Shown: positions 52,586 through 62,230 of the stretch, in pieces
Layout: every line of letters starts with the position of its first letter
Position numbering within the stretch: position 1 is the stretch's first letter
From: Sphingomonas sp. Leaf339
Lineage (GTDB): Bacteria; Pseudomonadota; Alphaproteobacteria; Sphingomonadales; Sphingomonadaceae
Assembly (NCBI RefSeq): GCF_001426195.1
Contig: NZ_LMRS01000001.1
Span: 560,501-624,500 of the forward strand
Length of the DNA: 64,000 bases
Direction of reading: 5' to 3'
Notes under the pieces: model-generated
Told to the model about the DNA's origin: nothing
Databases searched by the model: none
The model's input: the letters and a program-made list of their open reading frames with translations, nothing else
Position numbers and translations under genes: made by a program

Positions 52586-53326
52586 GTGAGCCGCCAGCGA
52601 TCGACGCCGGAAACATCGCCGCTGGGGACCAGTGCACCACGCCGCATCCACGGCAACATCGCACACGATCTGGGCGTCGCGATCGTCACCGGCCATCACC
52701 AGCCGGGCGAGATATTGCCCGGCGAGATCGAGTTCAGCCACCGCCTCGACGTGTCGCGCAGCGCGTATCGCGAGGCGGTGCGCATCCTCGCCGCCAAGGG
52801 ACTGGTCGAAAGCCGGCCCAAAACGGGCACCCGCGTCAGCGACCGTCGGCGCTGGAACATGCTCGATCCCGACGTCCTCGCCTGGATGTTCGAGAGCGAG
52901 CCGGACGAGGTGTTCATCCGCAGCTTGTTCGAACTGCGCATGATGATCGAACCCGCCGCCGCCGCCTTCGCCGCGGAACGCCGCACCGCCGACGAGCTGT
53001 CCCGCATGGGCGCGGCGCTGCACGACATGGCGCATCACGGGCTCGCGTCTCCCGCTGGCCGCGCCGCCGACCAGCTTTTCCACAATCTGGTGCTGGAGGC
53101 GACGCGCAACGAGCCGCTGACGACGCTGTCGACCACTATCGCCGCCGCGGTCGGCTGGACGACGATCTTCAAGCAGCGTCGCACTCTGCCGCCGCGCGAT
53201 CCGATGCCCGAACATTTCGCGCTGTACGATGCGATCGCGGCGGGCGACGGCGATCTCGCGCGCGTCCGCATGACCGAACTCGTGGCGCTGGCCCTGCGCG
53301 ACACTGAACAGGCGGTCGCGGCCTGA
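52586..53326 (+). CDS. GntR-family (FadR/FCD subfamily) regulator, candidate arabinose regulator
   Basis: 246 residues from the GTG at 52586, with AGGAGA six bases upstream. N-terminal winged helix (GNIAHDLGVAIVTGHHQPGEILPGEIEFSHRLDVSRSAYREAVRILAAKGL, about residues 15-75) followed by an all-helical FCD ligand domain with FELRMMIEPAAAAFA, DQLFHNLVLEATRNEPL and the His-containing MPEHFALYDAI metal/ligand site. Third gene of the araD1-dehydrogenase unit. The motif upstream of that unit, of GH51 and of the galM/transporter pair is the natural candidate for its binding site. Confidence 0.88.
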   Translation: MSRQRSTPETSPLGTSAPRRIHGNIAHDLGVAIVTGHHQPGEILPGEIEFSHRLDVSRSAYREAVRILAAKGLVESRPKTGTRVSDRRRWNMLDPDVLAWMFESEPDEVFIRSLFELRMMIEPAAAAFAAERRTADELSRMGAALHDMAHHGLASPAGRAADQLFHNLVLEATRNEPLTTLSTTIAAAVGWTTIFKQRRTLPPRDPMPEHFALYDAIAAGDGDLARVRMTELVALALRDTEQAVAA

Positions 53327-53404
53327 TCGCCGACGACAGGAACGCGCGCGCCTGAGGATTGTTGAGCCTCCGCAACATTTCTCACCGCCGGGGCGCCACC
53401 AACC

Positions 53405-54220
53405 ATGTTTACTGACCGCAATGCGACATGGCTGGCCCGGCTGGGCTTCGCCGCGCGGGGTCTCGTTTATCTGCTGGTCGGCTGGTTCGCGATCGATGCG
53501 GCGTTCCGCGATGGCCAGGCCGCCGACAATCAGGGCGCGATCGCCTCGCTGGCCGACGAACAATTCGGCCATATCCTGTTGGCGGTCATCGCCGCCGGCA
53601 TGCTGGGCTATGCCGTCTGGCGCCTGACCGAGGGATTGGCCAACCCCGAACGGATCGCCCGTGACGCGAAGGGCAATTTCAGGCGGCTCGGCCATCTGGT
53701 CAGCGGCACCGCCCACGTCATCCTCGCCTGGACCGCCGCGCGCATCGCGCTGGATATCGGCGAGACCGAAGGCGGCACGTCCCCCGGCGACGAGAGTGCC
53801 CGCGACTGGACCGCCTGGCTGCTCGCGCAGCCATTCGGCCAGATTCTTGTCGGCATCGTCGCGGTCGGTCTGGTCGTTGCGGCGGGGCAACAGGCGCGCA
53901 AGGCATGGACCGGCGGGTTCGCCGCCGATTTGCGCAGTGACACGCCGACGCCGACCTATGTCTGCACGATCGGCCGCCTCGGTTATGGCGCGCGGGCGCT
54001 GGTGTTCGTGATCCTCGCCGGCTTCTTCACCCTCGCCGCGTGGCAGGCGCAGGCGAGCGAGGCTGGCGGCATGGCGGCGGCACTGGGTATGTTACAAGGC
54101 CAGCCCGGCGGCCAATGGCTGCTCGCCGCAACCGGCATCGGCCTCGGCCTGTTCGGCATCTACAGCTTTGTCGAGGCGCGATACCGCCGCATCCATGTCG
54201 ACCTGCCGGGGTGCGACTGA
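53405..54220 (+). CDS. DUF1206 integral membrane protein
   Basis: 271 residues, function unknown. Three internal repeats of about 75-80 residues, each with two hydrophobic helices and a conserved ARLGFAARGLVYLLVGW-like opening (residues 10-26), RRLGHLVSGTAHVILAW, and GRLGYGARALVFVILAG. This is the DUF1206 pattern. No link to sugar metabolism is evident. The next gene starts nine bases before this one ends. Confidence 0.88.
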   Translation: MFTDRNATWLARLGFAARGLVYLLVGWFAIDAAFRDGQAADNQGAIASLADEQFGHILLAVIAAGMLGYAVWRLTEGLANPERIARDAKGNFRRLGHLVSGTAHVILAWTAARIALDIGETEGGTSPGDESARDWTAWLLAQPFGQILVGIVAVGLVVAAGQQARKAWTGGFAADLRSDTPTPTYVCTIGRLGYGARALVFVILAGFFTLAAWQAQASEAGGMAAALGMLQGQPGGQWLLAATGIGLGLFGIYSFVEARYRRIHVDLPGCD

Positions 54221-54717
54221 TCGCGCCGCTGGCTTTGCCGCTGGTTCTCGCTTCGTATCTGGTGACCGAGCGCCATTTTGCCGCCGCACCGCGAACCTGC
54301 GCCGTCCTGCAAACAGCCTATACCGCCGCGATCGGCGCGCGCACTCCCGCTTATCCAGTCGACGTTCGCATGAAGCGCACGCCGAACGGCAGTACGGGCA
54401 TCATCTCCGGCGATGGGACCAATCTTGGTCTGACTCCCCGCGATTCCAGAGATCTGGTCGCTCGACAGGACATCTATCGCGATCCATCGTTCGATCCGCA
54501 CTGCGTATGGAAAGGCTCTGCCGGCCCGGTCGTCGATGAGGAGGGACATGCGACCTACACGACCTTCAGCAGTCCGATATTCTCCAGCAACGGCACGTTC
54601 GCGCTGGTGGAGCTATCGACGAGGGAGGCGGGTAATTTCGGCTACGGCATGATGTGCATCGTAAGACCGAAACACGATCGGTGGACCGCCCGATGCCAGC
54701 GAAGCTGGATAACCTGA
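54211..54717 (+). CDS. Small exported hypothetical protein
   Basis: 168 residues from a GTG at 54211 overlapping the DUF1206 gene. The N terminus VRLIAPLALPLVLASYLVTERHFA is a signal peptide or membrane anchor. The rest is polar with two conserved-looking cysteines (RTCAVLQ, FDPHCVW) and two near the end (MMCIV, ARCQR), possibly disulfide-bonded in the periplasm. No family recognised. The ribosome-binding site is weak, so the start is tentative. Confidence 0.6.
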   Translation: MRLIAPLALPLVLASYLVTERHFAAAPRTCAVLQTAYTAAIGARTPAYPVDVRMKRTPNGSTGIISGDGTNLGLTPRDSRDLVARQDIYRDPSFDPHCVWKGSAGPVVDEEGHATYTTFSSPIFSSNGTFALVELSTREAGNFGYGMMCIVRPKHDRWTARCQRSWIT

Positions 54718-54944
54718 CAGCGTCATCCGCCCCGGCGGATGCAGCGCCCCCGGTTCCTTCGGTATCGCTTTTGCCGCCGACGATCGTGGTACGGTCACCG
54801 TACGCCGGGAACCATCGCATCGTCCGTTCGCTTCATCGCAGTCTCCATTGCCCACTAATATGATGGGATATAAATAGGGGACGAGAGTATGGCTGGCTGC
54901 CTCTGTTGGCAGGAGGCCAAATCTCGGCGACTCGAAGGAGAAGC

Positions 54945-55664
54945 ATGATGGGATCATTCGCCGCGTATGACGCCGTTCGACCGACGATCCTGACCGTGCC
55001 GGGTCTGGGCGGCTCTGGGCCTTCGCATTGGCAGACCCTGTGGGAATCATCCGTGCCGGGCGTTCACCGCGCCGATCTGGGCATGTGGAACACCCCCCAT
55101 CGCAACAGTTGGGTGACGAAGCTGGACGAGGCCATCCGCCAGGCCGAGGCGCCGGTGATCCTCGTCGCGCACAGCCTGGGCTGTCTGGCGGTGGCGTGGT
55201 GGGCGCAGCTAAGCCCGCAGCCTTATGGCTGGCCTGTCGCCGGCGCGCTGCTGGTCGCGCCCGCCGATACCGACCGGCCCGATGCCTGTGCCGAATTGAA
55301 AGCGTTTGCGCCAAGCCCGCGCATCCCCCTGCCGTTTCCGTCGCTGGTCGTCGCCAGCACCGATGACCCGTGGATCACGATTGACCGCGCGCACAGTCTG
55401 GCGGCCGAATGGGGCAGTCATTTCGTCGACGTCGGTGATACCGGCCACATCAACGCCGCCAGCGGCATCGGTCGCTGGCCAGAGGGGCTCGACCTGCTCG
55501 ACCGCGTGATCGCCGCTGCCGGGCAGGACGGCCGGCCCTCGCTCAGCCCCGGCGACGCCCGCGCCCTGCTGACCCGCAGCCGCGATCTCGACCCACCGCC
55601 CGTCTTTGGCGACCGGCCCGGCAACGCACCGTTGATCGCCCGGACGCAGAACCAGCTACATTAG
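54945..55664 (+). CDS. RBBP9/YdeN-type alpha/beta hydrolase
   Basis: 239 residues. Serine hydrolase of the RBBP9 family: ILTVPGLGGSGPSHWQTLWE near the N terminus, nucleophile Ser in VAHSLGCLAVAWW, Asp in STDDPWITIDRA, and His in VGDTGHINAASG with the WPEG ending. The C terminus extends some 40 residues past the usual end, rich in Asp, Arg and Pro. The ATG at 54945 follows GAAGGAG. Substrate unknown, and unrelated in function to its neighbours as far as can be seen. Confidence 0.88.
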   Translation: MMGSFAAYDAVRPTILTVPGLGGSGPSHWQTLWESSVPGVHRADLGMWNTPHRNSWVTKLDEAIRQAEAPVILVAHSLGCLAVAWWAQLSPQPYGWPVAGALLVAPADTDRPDACAELKAFAPSPRIPLPFPSLVVASTDDPWITIDRAHSLAAEWGSHFVDVGDTGHINAASGIGRWPEGLDLLDRVIAAAGQDGRPSLSPGDARALLTRSRDLDPPPVFGDRPGNAPLIARTQNQLH

Positions 55665-55688
55665 AAAATAATGACGCCGGTTTAACTC

Positions 55689-55763
55689 GTCGTCGCGAGT
55701 GACGCCAAGCAACCCAGAGCGCTACGTTCTGCTGTGGGTTGCTCCGGTCCGCTCGCGATGACG
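55689..55763. repeat. Palindromic intergenic repeat, family D
   Basis: Arms CGTC-TCGCGAG...AAGCAACCCA and TGGGTTGCT...CGCTCGCGATGACGG pair imperfectly around GAGCGCTACGTTCTGC. It lies between convergent genes. A shorter related sequence is at 26953-26978. Confidence 0.7.
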
Positions 55764-55860
55764 GACCTATCTGTGTCCCGCCATCACGTTCTCAGTGCGA
55801 ATAAATCAACCGATCGACAGCCGGTCCGGGGCACAGGAACCGCCCCGAACCGGCCACTCC

Positions 55861-57651
55861 TCAATGGTTGTCCCGCGGCAATCCCTTCGTCTGCGCGATC
55901 CGCTGATACTTCTCCGCACCCTCGATGATCGCGCCGGTGTTCATCTGACCGACATGGCCACGGCTGATCTCCTGCCACGGCGTCTGCGAGGCAGGGTAGG
56001 CATAGCCGCCCGCCGCCTGCAACGCCGCGCGCCGTGCTGCCAGTTCTTCCATCGGCACCAGCGCATCGACCGTGCCCTTGCCCAGATCGACGCGTACCCG
56101 GTCGCCGGTGCGCAGCAGCGCCAGCATACCGCCCGCGGCCGCCTCCGGGCTGGCGTTCAGGATCGATGGCGATCCCGACGTGCCCGACTGGCGACCATCG
56201 CCGATGCAGGGCAGGGCATGAACGCCTTCGGTGATCAGATACGCCGGCGGTCGCATGTTCACGACCTCCGCCGCGCCCGGATAGCCGATCGGGCCGGCGC
56301 CGCGCATGAACAGCAACGTCTCGGGCGTGATGCCGACCGACGGATCGTCGATCCGGTGGTGATAGTCCTCCGGCCCGTCGAACACGACCGCCGGCCCCTC
56401 GAACGCCTCGGGATCGTCGGGGTTCGACAGATATCGTTCGCGGAATTCCGGCCCGATCACGCTGGTCTTCATCACCGCCGCGTCGAACAGATTGCCCGAC
56501 AACACGATGAAGCCAGCCTCCTCCTTCAGCGGTTCGGCGAACGGACGGATGACCTTCTCATCCTCGATCGCCACGCCGCGGCAATTGTCGCCCATCGTCC
56601 GGCCGTTCACGGTCAGCGCGTCCTCGGCGATCAGGCCCTGGCCCATCAACTGGTTCACCACCGCCGGCACGCCGCCGGCGCGGTAATAATCCTCGCCCAG
56701 ATACTCGCCCGCCGGCTGCAGGTTGACGAGCAGCGGCACCTTGTGCCCCTCCGTCTCCCAATCCTTCAGCGGCAGGTCGACACCGATATGGCGCGCGATG
56801 GCGGCGAGATGGATCGGCGCGTTGGTCGATCCACCGATCGCGGAATTGACCTTGATCGCGTTATGGAACGCCGGCCTGGTCAGGATGTCCGACGGCTTAA
56901 GGTCCTCGGCGACCATCTCGACGATGCGCTTGCCCGTCCGCCATGCCACTTCCTGCCGGTCGCGATAGGGGGCCGGGATCGCGGCCGAGCCGGGCAGCGA
57001 CATGCCGAGCGCTTCGCACAGCGAGTTCATCGTCGTCGCGGTGCCCATCGTGTTGCAGTAACCGGTCGATGGCGCCGACGACGACACCAGCCGGATGAAC
57101 TCCGCATCGTCGATCTCGCCCGCCGCCAGCAACTGGCGCGCCTTCCACACGATCGTGCCCGATCCGGTGCGCTCGCCCTTGTGCCAGCCGTTCAGCATCG
57201 GGCCGACCGACAGCGCGATCGCCGGGATGTTCACCGTCGCCGCCGCCATCAGGCACGCCGGTGTCGTCTTGTCGCATCCGATCGTCAGCACCACGCCGTC
57301 CAGCGGGTATCCGTACAGCACCTCGACCAGCGCCAGATAGGCCAGGTTCCGGTCGAGCCCCGCGGTCGGCCGCTTGCCCGTCTCCTGGATCGGATGCACC
57401 GGGAATTCCAGCACGATACCGCCCATGTCGCGCACGCCCTCGCGCACTCGCTCCGCCAGCACCAGATGGTGACGGTTGCAGGGGCTCAAGTCGCTGCCGG
57501 TCTGGGCGATGCCGATGATCGGCTTGCCTGACTGCAATTCCTCCAGCGACAGGCCAAAGTTCAGATAGCGCTCCAGATACAGCGCCGTCATGTCGATATT
57601 GTCGGGATTGTCGAACCAGGCGCGGCTGCGCAGCTTCGGGCGATCGGTCAT
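55861..57651 (-). CDS. IlvD/Edd-family sugar-acid dehydratase (L-arabinonate/D-xylonate type)
   Basis: Iron-sulfur dehydratase turning a pentonate into its 2-keto-3-deoxy acid. 596 residues. The three cluster cysteines are in [19 protein letters not shown] and [28 protein letters not shown] is the C-terminal signature. It resembles both Caulobacter XylD and Rhizobium L-arabinonate dehydratase; the arabinose context favours the latter. It follows galM after 23 bp, in a unit divergent from the FHS transporter. With the dehydrogenase and AraD1 genes it completes most of the Weimberg-like arabinose route. Confidence 0.9.
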   Translation of the reverse strand: MTDRPKLRSRAWFDNPDNIDMTALYLERYLNFGLSLEELQSGKPIIGIAQTGSDLSPCNRHHLVLAERVREGVRDMGGIVLEFPVHPIQETGKRPTAGLDRNLAYLALVEVLYGYPLDGVVLTIGCDKTTPACLMAAATVNIPAIALSVGPMLNGWHKGERTGSGTIVWKARQLLAAGEIDDAEFIRLVSSSAPSTGYCNTMGTATTMNSLCEALGMSLPGSAAIPAPYRDRQEVAWRTGKRIVEMVAEDLKPSDILTRPAFHNAIKVNSAIGGSTNAPIHLAAIARHIGVDLPLKDWETEGHKVPLLVNLQPAGEYLGEDYYRAGGVPAVVNQLMGQGLIAEDALTVNGRTMGDNCRGVAIEDEKVIRPFAEPLKEEAGFIVLSGNLFDAAVMKTSVIGPEFRERYLSNPDDPEAFEGPAVVFDGPEDYHHRIDDPSVGITPETLLFMRGAGPIGYPGAAEVVNMRPPAYLITEGVHALPCIGDGRQSGTSGSPSILNASPEAAAGGMLALLRTGDRVRVDLGKGTVDALVPMEELAARRAALQAAGGYAYPASQTPWQEISRGHVGQMNTGAIIEGAEKYQRIAQTKGLPRDNH

Positions 57652-57674
57652 GGTGATGGTAGTCCGGGGTTGGA

Positions 57675-58811
57675 TCAGCGGGCGCTGGTCGAGAAACGAT
57701 AGACGATGACGCTTCGATACGTCTGGCCCGGATCGAGCCGGGCCGAACCGAACGCCGGCTGGTTTGGCGTATCCGGGAACACCTGCGGTTCCAGCGCCAG
57801 CCCGTCCGACTGGCGATAGGCCAGGCCAGAGCGGCCGATCGCCGTCCCGTCGAGGAAGTTACCGGTGTAGAACTGCACGCCCGGCTGGTTGGTGGCGATC
57901 TCCATCACTCGGCCGGTCGCCGGCTCCTCGACCCGCGCGGCGGGACGCAGCCCCTTCGCGTCGGCGGCACCCAGGATATAGTTGTGGTCATATCCCTGAC
58001 CGAACACGATCTGCTGATCGCGGCCGTCGCGTACCCGGTCGCCGATCACATGGGGTGTGCGGAAATCGAACGGCGTATTCGCCACCGGCCGCCGCTCGCC
58101 CGTGGGGATCAGCGTCGCCGACACCGGCGTGAACTGTTCGGCGGGCAGGGTCAGGACGTGCGTCAGGATCGACTTGCCCGATCCCTCGCCGTTCAGGTTG
58201 AAGAAGCTGTGGTTCGTCATGTTGACGATCGTCGGCTTGTCCGTCTTCGCCTTGTATTCCACGGTCAGCGCGTTGCTGTCGTCAAGCGTATAGGTCGCCG
58301 TCACGTCCAGCTTGCCGGGATAACCTTCCTCGCCATCCGCGCTGGTGTACGACAGCGTCACCGACGGCGCCGGCCCGTTCTTCACGTCGACGATCCGCCA
58401 CAACACCTTGTCGAAGCCGACCTTGCCACCGTGCAGCGCGTTCGTCTTGTCGTTCAGCCCCAGCGTGTACTGCTTGCCGTCCAGCGAGAATTTGCCGCCG
58501 GCGATCCGGTTGGCATAGCGGCCCACCGTCGCGCCGAAATAATTGGGCGCCTTCAGATAGCCGTCCATGCTGTCGTACCCGAGCGTGATCTCGGCCGATT
58601 TGCCGGCGCGATCGGGGGTCTGCACCGATTGCAGGATGGCACCGTAATTGATGATCCGCGCGGTCACGCCGTGCGCGTTGGTCAGTGTTACCGCCTCCAC
58701 CGGGCGGCCATCGGCCAGCGTCCCGAACGGCGCGCGTTTCGCCTCCGCGGCATGGGCGCTGCCCGAAGCGAGGGCGAGCGCGGCGGCGCCGGCGGCCGGT
58801 AATATATTCAT
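57675..58811 (-). CDS. galM: Exported aldose 1-epimerase (mutarotase)
   Basis: Interconverts anomers of galactose, arabinose and similar sugars. 378 residues with a signal peptide ([22 protein letters not shown]), so periplasmic. GalM hallmarks: [35 protein letters not shown], catalytic His in [18 protein letters not shown], and the catalytic Glu in [17 protein letters not shown]. First gene of the galM-dehydratase unit. The shared 13-bp motif lies in the divergent region upstream. Confidence 0.93.
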   Translation of the reverse strand: MNILPAAGAAALALASGSAHAAEAKRAPFGTLADGRPVEAVTLTNAHGVTARIINYGAILQSVQTPDRAGKSAEITLGYDSMDGYLKAPNYFGATVGRYANRIAGGKFSLDGKQYTLGLNDKTNALHGGKVGFDKVLWRIVDVKNGPAPSVTLSYTSADGEEGYPGKLDVTATYTLDDSNALTVEYKAKTDKPTIVNMTNHSFFNLNGEGSGKSILTHVLTLPAEQFTPVSATLIPTGERRPVANTPFDFRTPHVIGDRVRDGRDQQIVFGQGYDHNYILGAADAKGLRPAARVEEPATGRVMEIATNQPGVQFYTGNFLDGTAIGRSGLAYRQSDGLALEPQVFPDTPNQPAFGSARLDPGQTYRSVIVYRFSTSAR

Positions 58812-58866
58812 GGACGATCCTCCCGTTCCGGCCAGTTGCCGACCGTTGACGTACTATGCCATCGCT

Positions 58867-58879
58867 TATACTCAGACAA
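58867..58879 (+). promoter_or_regulatory. TATACTCAGACAA motif between galM and the FHS transporter
   Basis: Matches 12 of 13 bases of the motif at 25294-25306. It overlaps TATACT, which lies 15 bp after a TTGACG (58845-58850) and may be the -10 of the transporter promoter. Placed to control both divergent units. Confidence 0.6.
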
Positions 58880-58953
58880 AAAGCGCGAGAGCAAGTCCGC
58901 CCGCATCGTCGCGGGGCTGGATGCGCGAAAAAATAGAGAGGGGTTTTCCACGC

Positions 58954-60270
58954 ATGGCCGCACCGATTGGCACCAACAGCGCGAGCGTCATCGCGCCCGG
59001 CCAACCCACATCGGGTTATGGCAAGGCGCTGGGCCTGCTCGCCAGCCTGTTCTTCATGTGGGGCTTCATCACCGTCATCAACGGTACGCTGCTGCCGCAT
59101 CTGCGCAGCGTGTTCGACCTCAGCTATTTCCAGGCCGCGTTGATCGAAAGCGTGTGGTTCATCGCCTATTTCTTCGCCTCGATCCCGTCGGCCAAACTGA
59201 TCGAGCGGATCGGCTATCAGAAATCGCTGGTTATCGGCCTGCTCATCATGGCCGCCGGCGCGCTCGGCATGATCCTGGCCGCCAGCATCCCGTCCTATGG
59301 CATCACGCTGGTCATGCTGTTCGTGATCGCCAGCGGCATCACCCTGTTGCAGGTCGCGGCCAACCCATACGTCACCGTGCTGGGATCGCCCAAGACCGCG
59401 TCGTCGCGGCTCAATCTGGTGCAGGCGATGAACTCGGCCGGCACCATGCTCGCGCCGCTGTTCGGCGCGTACCTGATCCTCGGCCGGTCGAAGGGCGGGA
59501 CGGCAGAGGCCGGCGTCGTCCTGACCCAGGCAGAGCGGCTGGCCGACGCGCAGTCGGTCGTCCTGCCCTATGCGCTGGTCGCCATCGTCCTCGTGGTGCT
59601 CGCGATCATCATCGCCCGTTTCCCGCTGCCGGCGATGGGATCGTCGACCAGCCGCGTCGCCAAGGAGGAACGCCGCAACCACTCGCTGTGGAAGCATCGC
59701 AACCTCGTCTTCGGCATCCCCGCGATCTTCATCTACCTGATCGCCGAGATCGGCGTCGGCAACCTGTTCGTGAACTTCGTCAGCCGCCCCGAAATCGGCA
59801 ACATGACCACCGAATCGGCGGGTCGCTACCTCACCTTCCTGTGGGGCGGCATGATGGTCGGCCGCTTCGTCGGCTCGGCGATCATGCAGAAGGTCGCGGC
59901 GGACAAGGTGCTGGCGTTCTTCTCGATCGGGGCGTTCGTCGTCATGTCGATCACCGTCGTCACCACCGGCCATGTCGCGATGTGGTCGCTGATCCTCGTC
60001 GGCCTGTTCCACTCGATCATGTTCCCGACGATCTTCACCCTCGGCATCAAGGGGCTGGGGCCGCTGACCGAGGAGGGTTCGGGCCTGCTCATCATGGCGA
60101 TCGCCGGTGGCGCGCTCGTCGCGGTGCAGGGCTGGCTGGCCGATCATTACGGCCTGCAATCGTCGTTCATCCTGACCGCGGTCTGCGAACTATACATCCT
60201 GTTCTACGCCGTCTGGGGCAGCAAGCCGACCAACGCCTTCCCAGATGAGGCCGCCGCCGATCCGCAATAA
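58954..60270 (+). CDS. FHS-family (FucP-like) sugar MFS transporter
   Basis: 438 residues, twelve hydrophobic helices. FHS signatures: LGLLASLFFMWGFITVINGTLLPHLR, YQKSLVIGLLIMAAGALGM, GITLLQVAANPYVTVLG and SSRLNLVQAMNSAGTMLAPLFGA. Such carriers import glucose, galactose, fucose or arabinose with protons. I chose the ATG at 58954 (GAGAGGGG ten bases upstream); an in-frame ATG at 58921 is possible. Divergent from galM and the dehydratase and sharing their motif, so probably an arabinose or galactose importer. Confidence 0.9.
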   Translation: MAAPIGTNSASVIAPGQPTSGYGKALGLLASLFFMWGFITVINGTLLPHLRSVFDLSYFQAALIESVWFIAYFFASIPSAKLIERIGYQKSLVIGLLIMAAGALGMILAASIPSYGITLVMLFVIASGITLLQVAANPYVTVLGSPKTASSRLNLVQAMNSAGTMLAPLFGAYLILGRSKGGTAEAGVVLTQAERLADAQSVVLPYALVAIVLVVLAIIIARFPLPAMGSSTSRVAKEERRNHSLWKHRNLVFGIPAIFIYLIAEIGVGNLFVNFVSRPEIGNMTTESAGRYLTFLWGGMMVGRFVGSAIMQKVAADKVLAFFSIGAFVVMSITVVTTGHVAMWSLILVGLFHSIMFPTIFTLGIKGLGPLTEEGSGLLIMAIAGGALVAVQGWLADHYGLQSSFILTAVCELYILFYAVWGSKPTNAFPDEAAADPQ

Positions 60271-60275
60271 ACATT

Positions 60276-60290
60276 TGGGAATTCATCCCA
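60276..60290. promoter_or_regulatory. Palindrome upstream of kduI
   Basis: TGGGAATTCATCCCA, five-base arms TGGGA/TCCCA, directly after the transporter stop and 129 bp before kduI. Possibly an operator of the uronate genes; weak on its own. Confidence 0.3.
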
Positions 60291-60320
60291 GCATGTGCGA
60301 ATAGGCGGGCAAGCGCATGA

Positions 60321-60352
60321 ACGACGGCTTCCCCTGACGGGGCGGCCGTCGT
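60321..60352 (+). terminator. Strong hairpin after the FHS transporter gene
   Basis: ACGACGGC-TT-CCCC, loop TGAC, GGGG-CG-GCCGTCGT: a 12-bp stem with a small internal loop, but no T run follows, so termination would not be of the simple intrinsic type. It could also be a leader structure of kduI. Confidence 0.5.
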
Positions 60353-60418
60353 AGCGTTCCCCATCAGGGCGCGCGGCCCCGGCTATGCCGACGCCACCGC
60401 CGAAACCGGAGTGATCTG

Positions 60419-61258
60419 ATGTTCGACCGCACCTACTACGCCACGCATCCCGATATGATGGAGTGCGTCTCTAACGACGAACTGCGCGACCGCTACCTGA
60501 TCCAGGGCCTGTTCCGCGACGGTGAGTGCGTCCTGAACTATACCCATGCCGACCGCTTCGTGATCGGTGGCGTCGCCGTCGCCGGTGCGCCGGTGAAACT
60601 GCCCGCGCAGACTGAGCCGAAATCGGCCGTCGGCCACCCCTTCCTCGAACGCCGCGAACTCGCGATCGTCAACGTCGGCGATGTCGAAGGCACCGTGACC
60701 GTCGATGGCGAAAGCTTCACGCTCGGCAACAAGGATTGCCTGTACGTCACGATGGGCGCCGCCGACGTCGAATTTGCCGGCGCCGGCGCGCGTTATTATC
60801 TGGCGTCGTGCCCCGCGCACAAGGCGTTCACCACCCGCAAGCTGGGCATCGCCGACGCCAATGCGCTGGAGCGTGGCAGCCTGGAGGAATCCAACGAGCG
60901 CACCATCTTCCAGCTCGTCATCCCCGGCGTCTGCGATTCGGCGCAGCTGGTCATGGGCCTGACCGTCCTGAAGCCCGGCAGCGTCTGGAACACGATGCCC
61001 CCGCACATCCACGAGCGGCGCAGCGAGATCTATTTCTACTTCGAACTGCCCACCGACAACGACAAGGTGTTCCATTACATGGGCGAGGGTGAGGCCATGC
61101 GTCACATCGTCGTCGGCAACGAGGAATCGGTCATCTCGCCGCCCTGGTCGGTCCATATGGGCTCCGGCACCCGCGCCTATGCCTTCATCTGGGCGATGGC
61201 CGGCGAGAACCAGGACTATACCGACATGAACGTCCTCGACATCTGCCAGCTCGCATAA
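60419..61258 (+). CDS. kduI: 5-dehydro-4-deoxy-D-glucuronate isomerase KduI
   Basis: Isomerises the 4-deoxy-5-keto-uronate formed from unsaturated galacturonic acid. 279 residues, the family length. Zinc ligands His196, His198 and Glu203 in [15 protein letters not shown] and a later His246 in [16 protein letters not shown]. The C-terminal [18 protein letters not shown] is diagnostic. It starts the kduI-kduD-kdgK series and processes the uronate released by GH105 and the PL22-like lyase. Confidence 0.96.
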   Translation: MFDRTYYATHPDMMECVSNDELRDRYLIQGLFRDGECVLNYTHADRFVIGGVAVAGAPVKLPAQTEPKSAVGHPFLERRELAIVNVGDVEGTVTVDGESFTLGNKDCLYVTMGAADVEFAGAGARYYLASCPAHKAFTTRKLGIADANALERGSLEESNERTIFQLVIPGVCDSAQLVMGLTVLKPGSVWNTMPPHIHERRSEIYFYFELPTDNDKVFHYMGEGEAMRHIVVGNEESVISPPWSVHMGSGTRAYAFIWAMAGENQDYTDMNVLDICQLA

Positions 61259-61282
61259 GCCTCACGCCGGAAAGCCGCCGAT

Positions 61283-61398
61283 AGGGGAGGGGAAGCCAAA
61301 CTCCCCTCCCGCTTGCCGGAGGAGCTGGTGGGCCTGTCCACCCGCGCGACGCTTGTGCAAGCCCACCCCCGACCCCTCCCGCCAGCGGTAGGGGAGGA
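61283..61398. repeat. Palindromic repeat, family F, adjoining the kduD ribosome-binding site
   Basis: Elements AGGGGAGGGG, CTCCCCTCCCGC, GCTGGTGGGC, GCCCACCCCCGACCCCTCCCGCC and TAGGGGAGG can pair with each other over about 115 bp. The last block, TAGGGGAGGAG, supplies the Shine-Dalgarno sequence of kduD, eight bases before its ATG, so folding of the repeat would hide the start site. Confidence 0.7.
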
Positions 61399-61405
61399 GA
61401 CCAAG

Positions 61406-62164
61406 ATGATCACCAACCCGTTCGATCTCTCCGGCAAGGTCGCCATCGTCACCGGTGCCAACACCGGCATCGGTCAGGCGATCGCCGTGGCCCTCGCCGC
61501 CGCCGGCGCCGACGTCGCCTGTGTCGGCCGCACCCCCGCCGAAGACACCGTCGCCGAAATCCGCGCGCTCGGTCGCAAGGCGGAGGTCGTCTCCGCCGAT
61601 CTCTCCACCATCGAACCGATCGGCCGTGTCGTCGACGAAACCGTATCCAAGCTCGGCGGCCTCGATATCCTCGTCAACAATGCCGGCATCATCCGCCGCG
61701 CCGACGCAGTCGATTTCACCGAGGAGGATTGGGACGCGGTCGTCGACACCAACCTGAAATCGGTGTTCTTCCTGTGTCAGGCCGCCGGTCGCCACATGAT
61801 CGCCAACGGCGGCGGCAAGATCATCAACATCGCCTCGATGCTCACCTTCCAGGGCGGCATCCGCGTGCCGAGCTACACCGCGTCGAAAAGCGGCATCGGT
61901 GGCCTAACGAAGCTGCTCGCCAATGAATGGGCGGGCAAGAATATCAACGTCAACGCGATCGCCCCCGGCTATATCGCCACCAACAACACTGCCGCGCTGC
62001 AGGCCGACGAGGCCCGCAACAAATCGATCCTTGATCGCATCCCCGCCGCCCGCTGGGGCGATGCCGACGATCTCGGCGGTGCTGCCGTCTTCCTCGCCAG
62101 CAACGCGGCGAAATACGTGCAGGGTCACATCCTGGCGGTCGATGGCGGCTGGCTGGCGCGATAA
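61406..62164 (+). CDS. kduD: 2-dehydro-3-deoxy-D-gluconate 5-dehydrogenase KduD
   Basis: Reduces the KduI product to 2-keto-3-deoxygluconate with NAD(P)H. 252 residues, short-chain dehydrogenase. FDLSGKVAIVTGANTGIGQAIA gives the coenzyme motif; NNAGIIRRADAVDF, the Ser in NIASMLTFQGGIRVPSYTASKSG with Tyr/Lys, and GRTP are as in KduD. ATG at 61406; the earlier part of the open frame is the family F repeat. It lies 147 bp after kduI. Confidence 0.94.
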   Translation: MITNPFDLSGKVAIVTGANTGIGQAIAVALAAAGADVACVGRTPAEDTVAEIRALGRKAEVVSADLSTIEPIGRVVDETVSKLGGLDILVNNAGIIRRADAVDFTEEDWDAVVDTNLKSVFFLCQAAGRHMIANGGGKIINIASMLTFQGGIRVPSYTASKSGIGGLTKLLANEWAGKNINVNAIAPGYIATNNTAALQADEARNKSILDRIPAARWGDADDLGGAAVFLASNAAKYVQGHILAVDGGWLAR

Positions 62165-62170
62165 TGATAT

Positions 62171-62225
62171 CCCTCTTCCACCGGGAGAGGGACGCAGGCG
62201 CAACGCGCCGAAAGGGTGAGGGTGG
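62171..62225. repeat. Palindromic intergenic repeat, family A, copy 3
   Basis: CCCTCTTCCACCGGGAGAGGG...AAAGGGTGAGGGTGG, the reverse orientation of the elements at 3371-3427 and 7877-7929. It lies between kduD and kdgK and ends five bases before the kdgK ATG, so the kdgK ribosome-binding GGTGGAAGG overlaps its edge. Confidence 0.75.
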
Positions 62226-62230
62226 AAGGC

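Noticed and set aside
58282..60159. 625-codon minus-strand open frame across galM and the FHS transporter
   Set aside because: Crosses two clear genes and their promoter region; composition is that of an antisense shadow.
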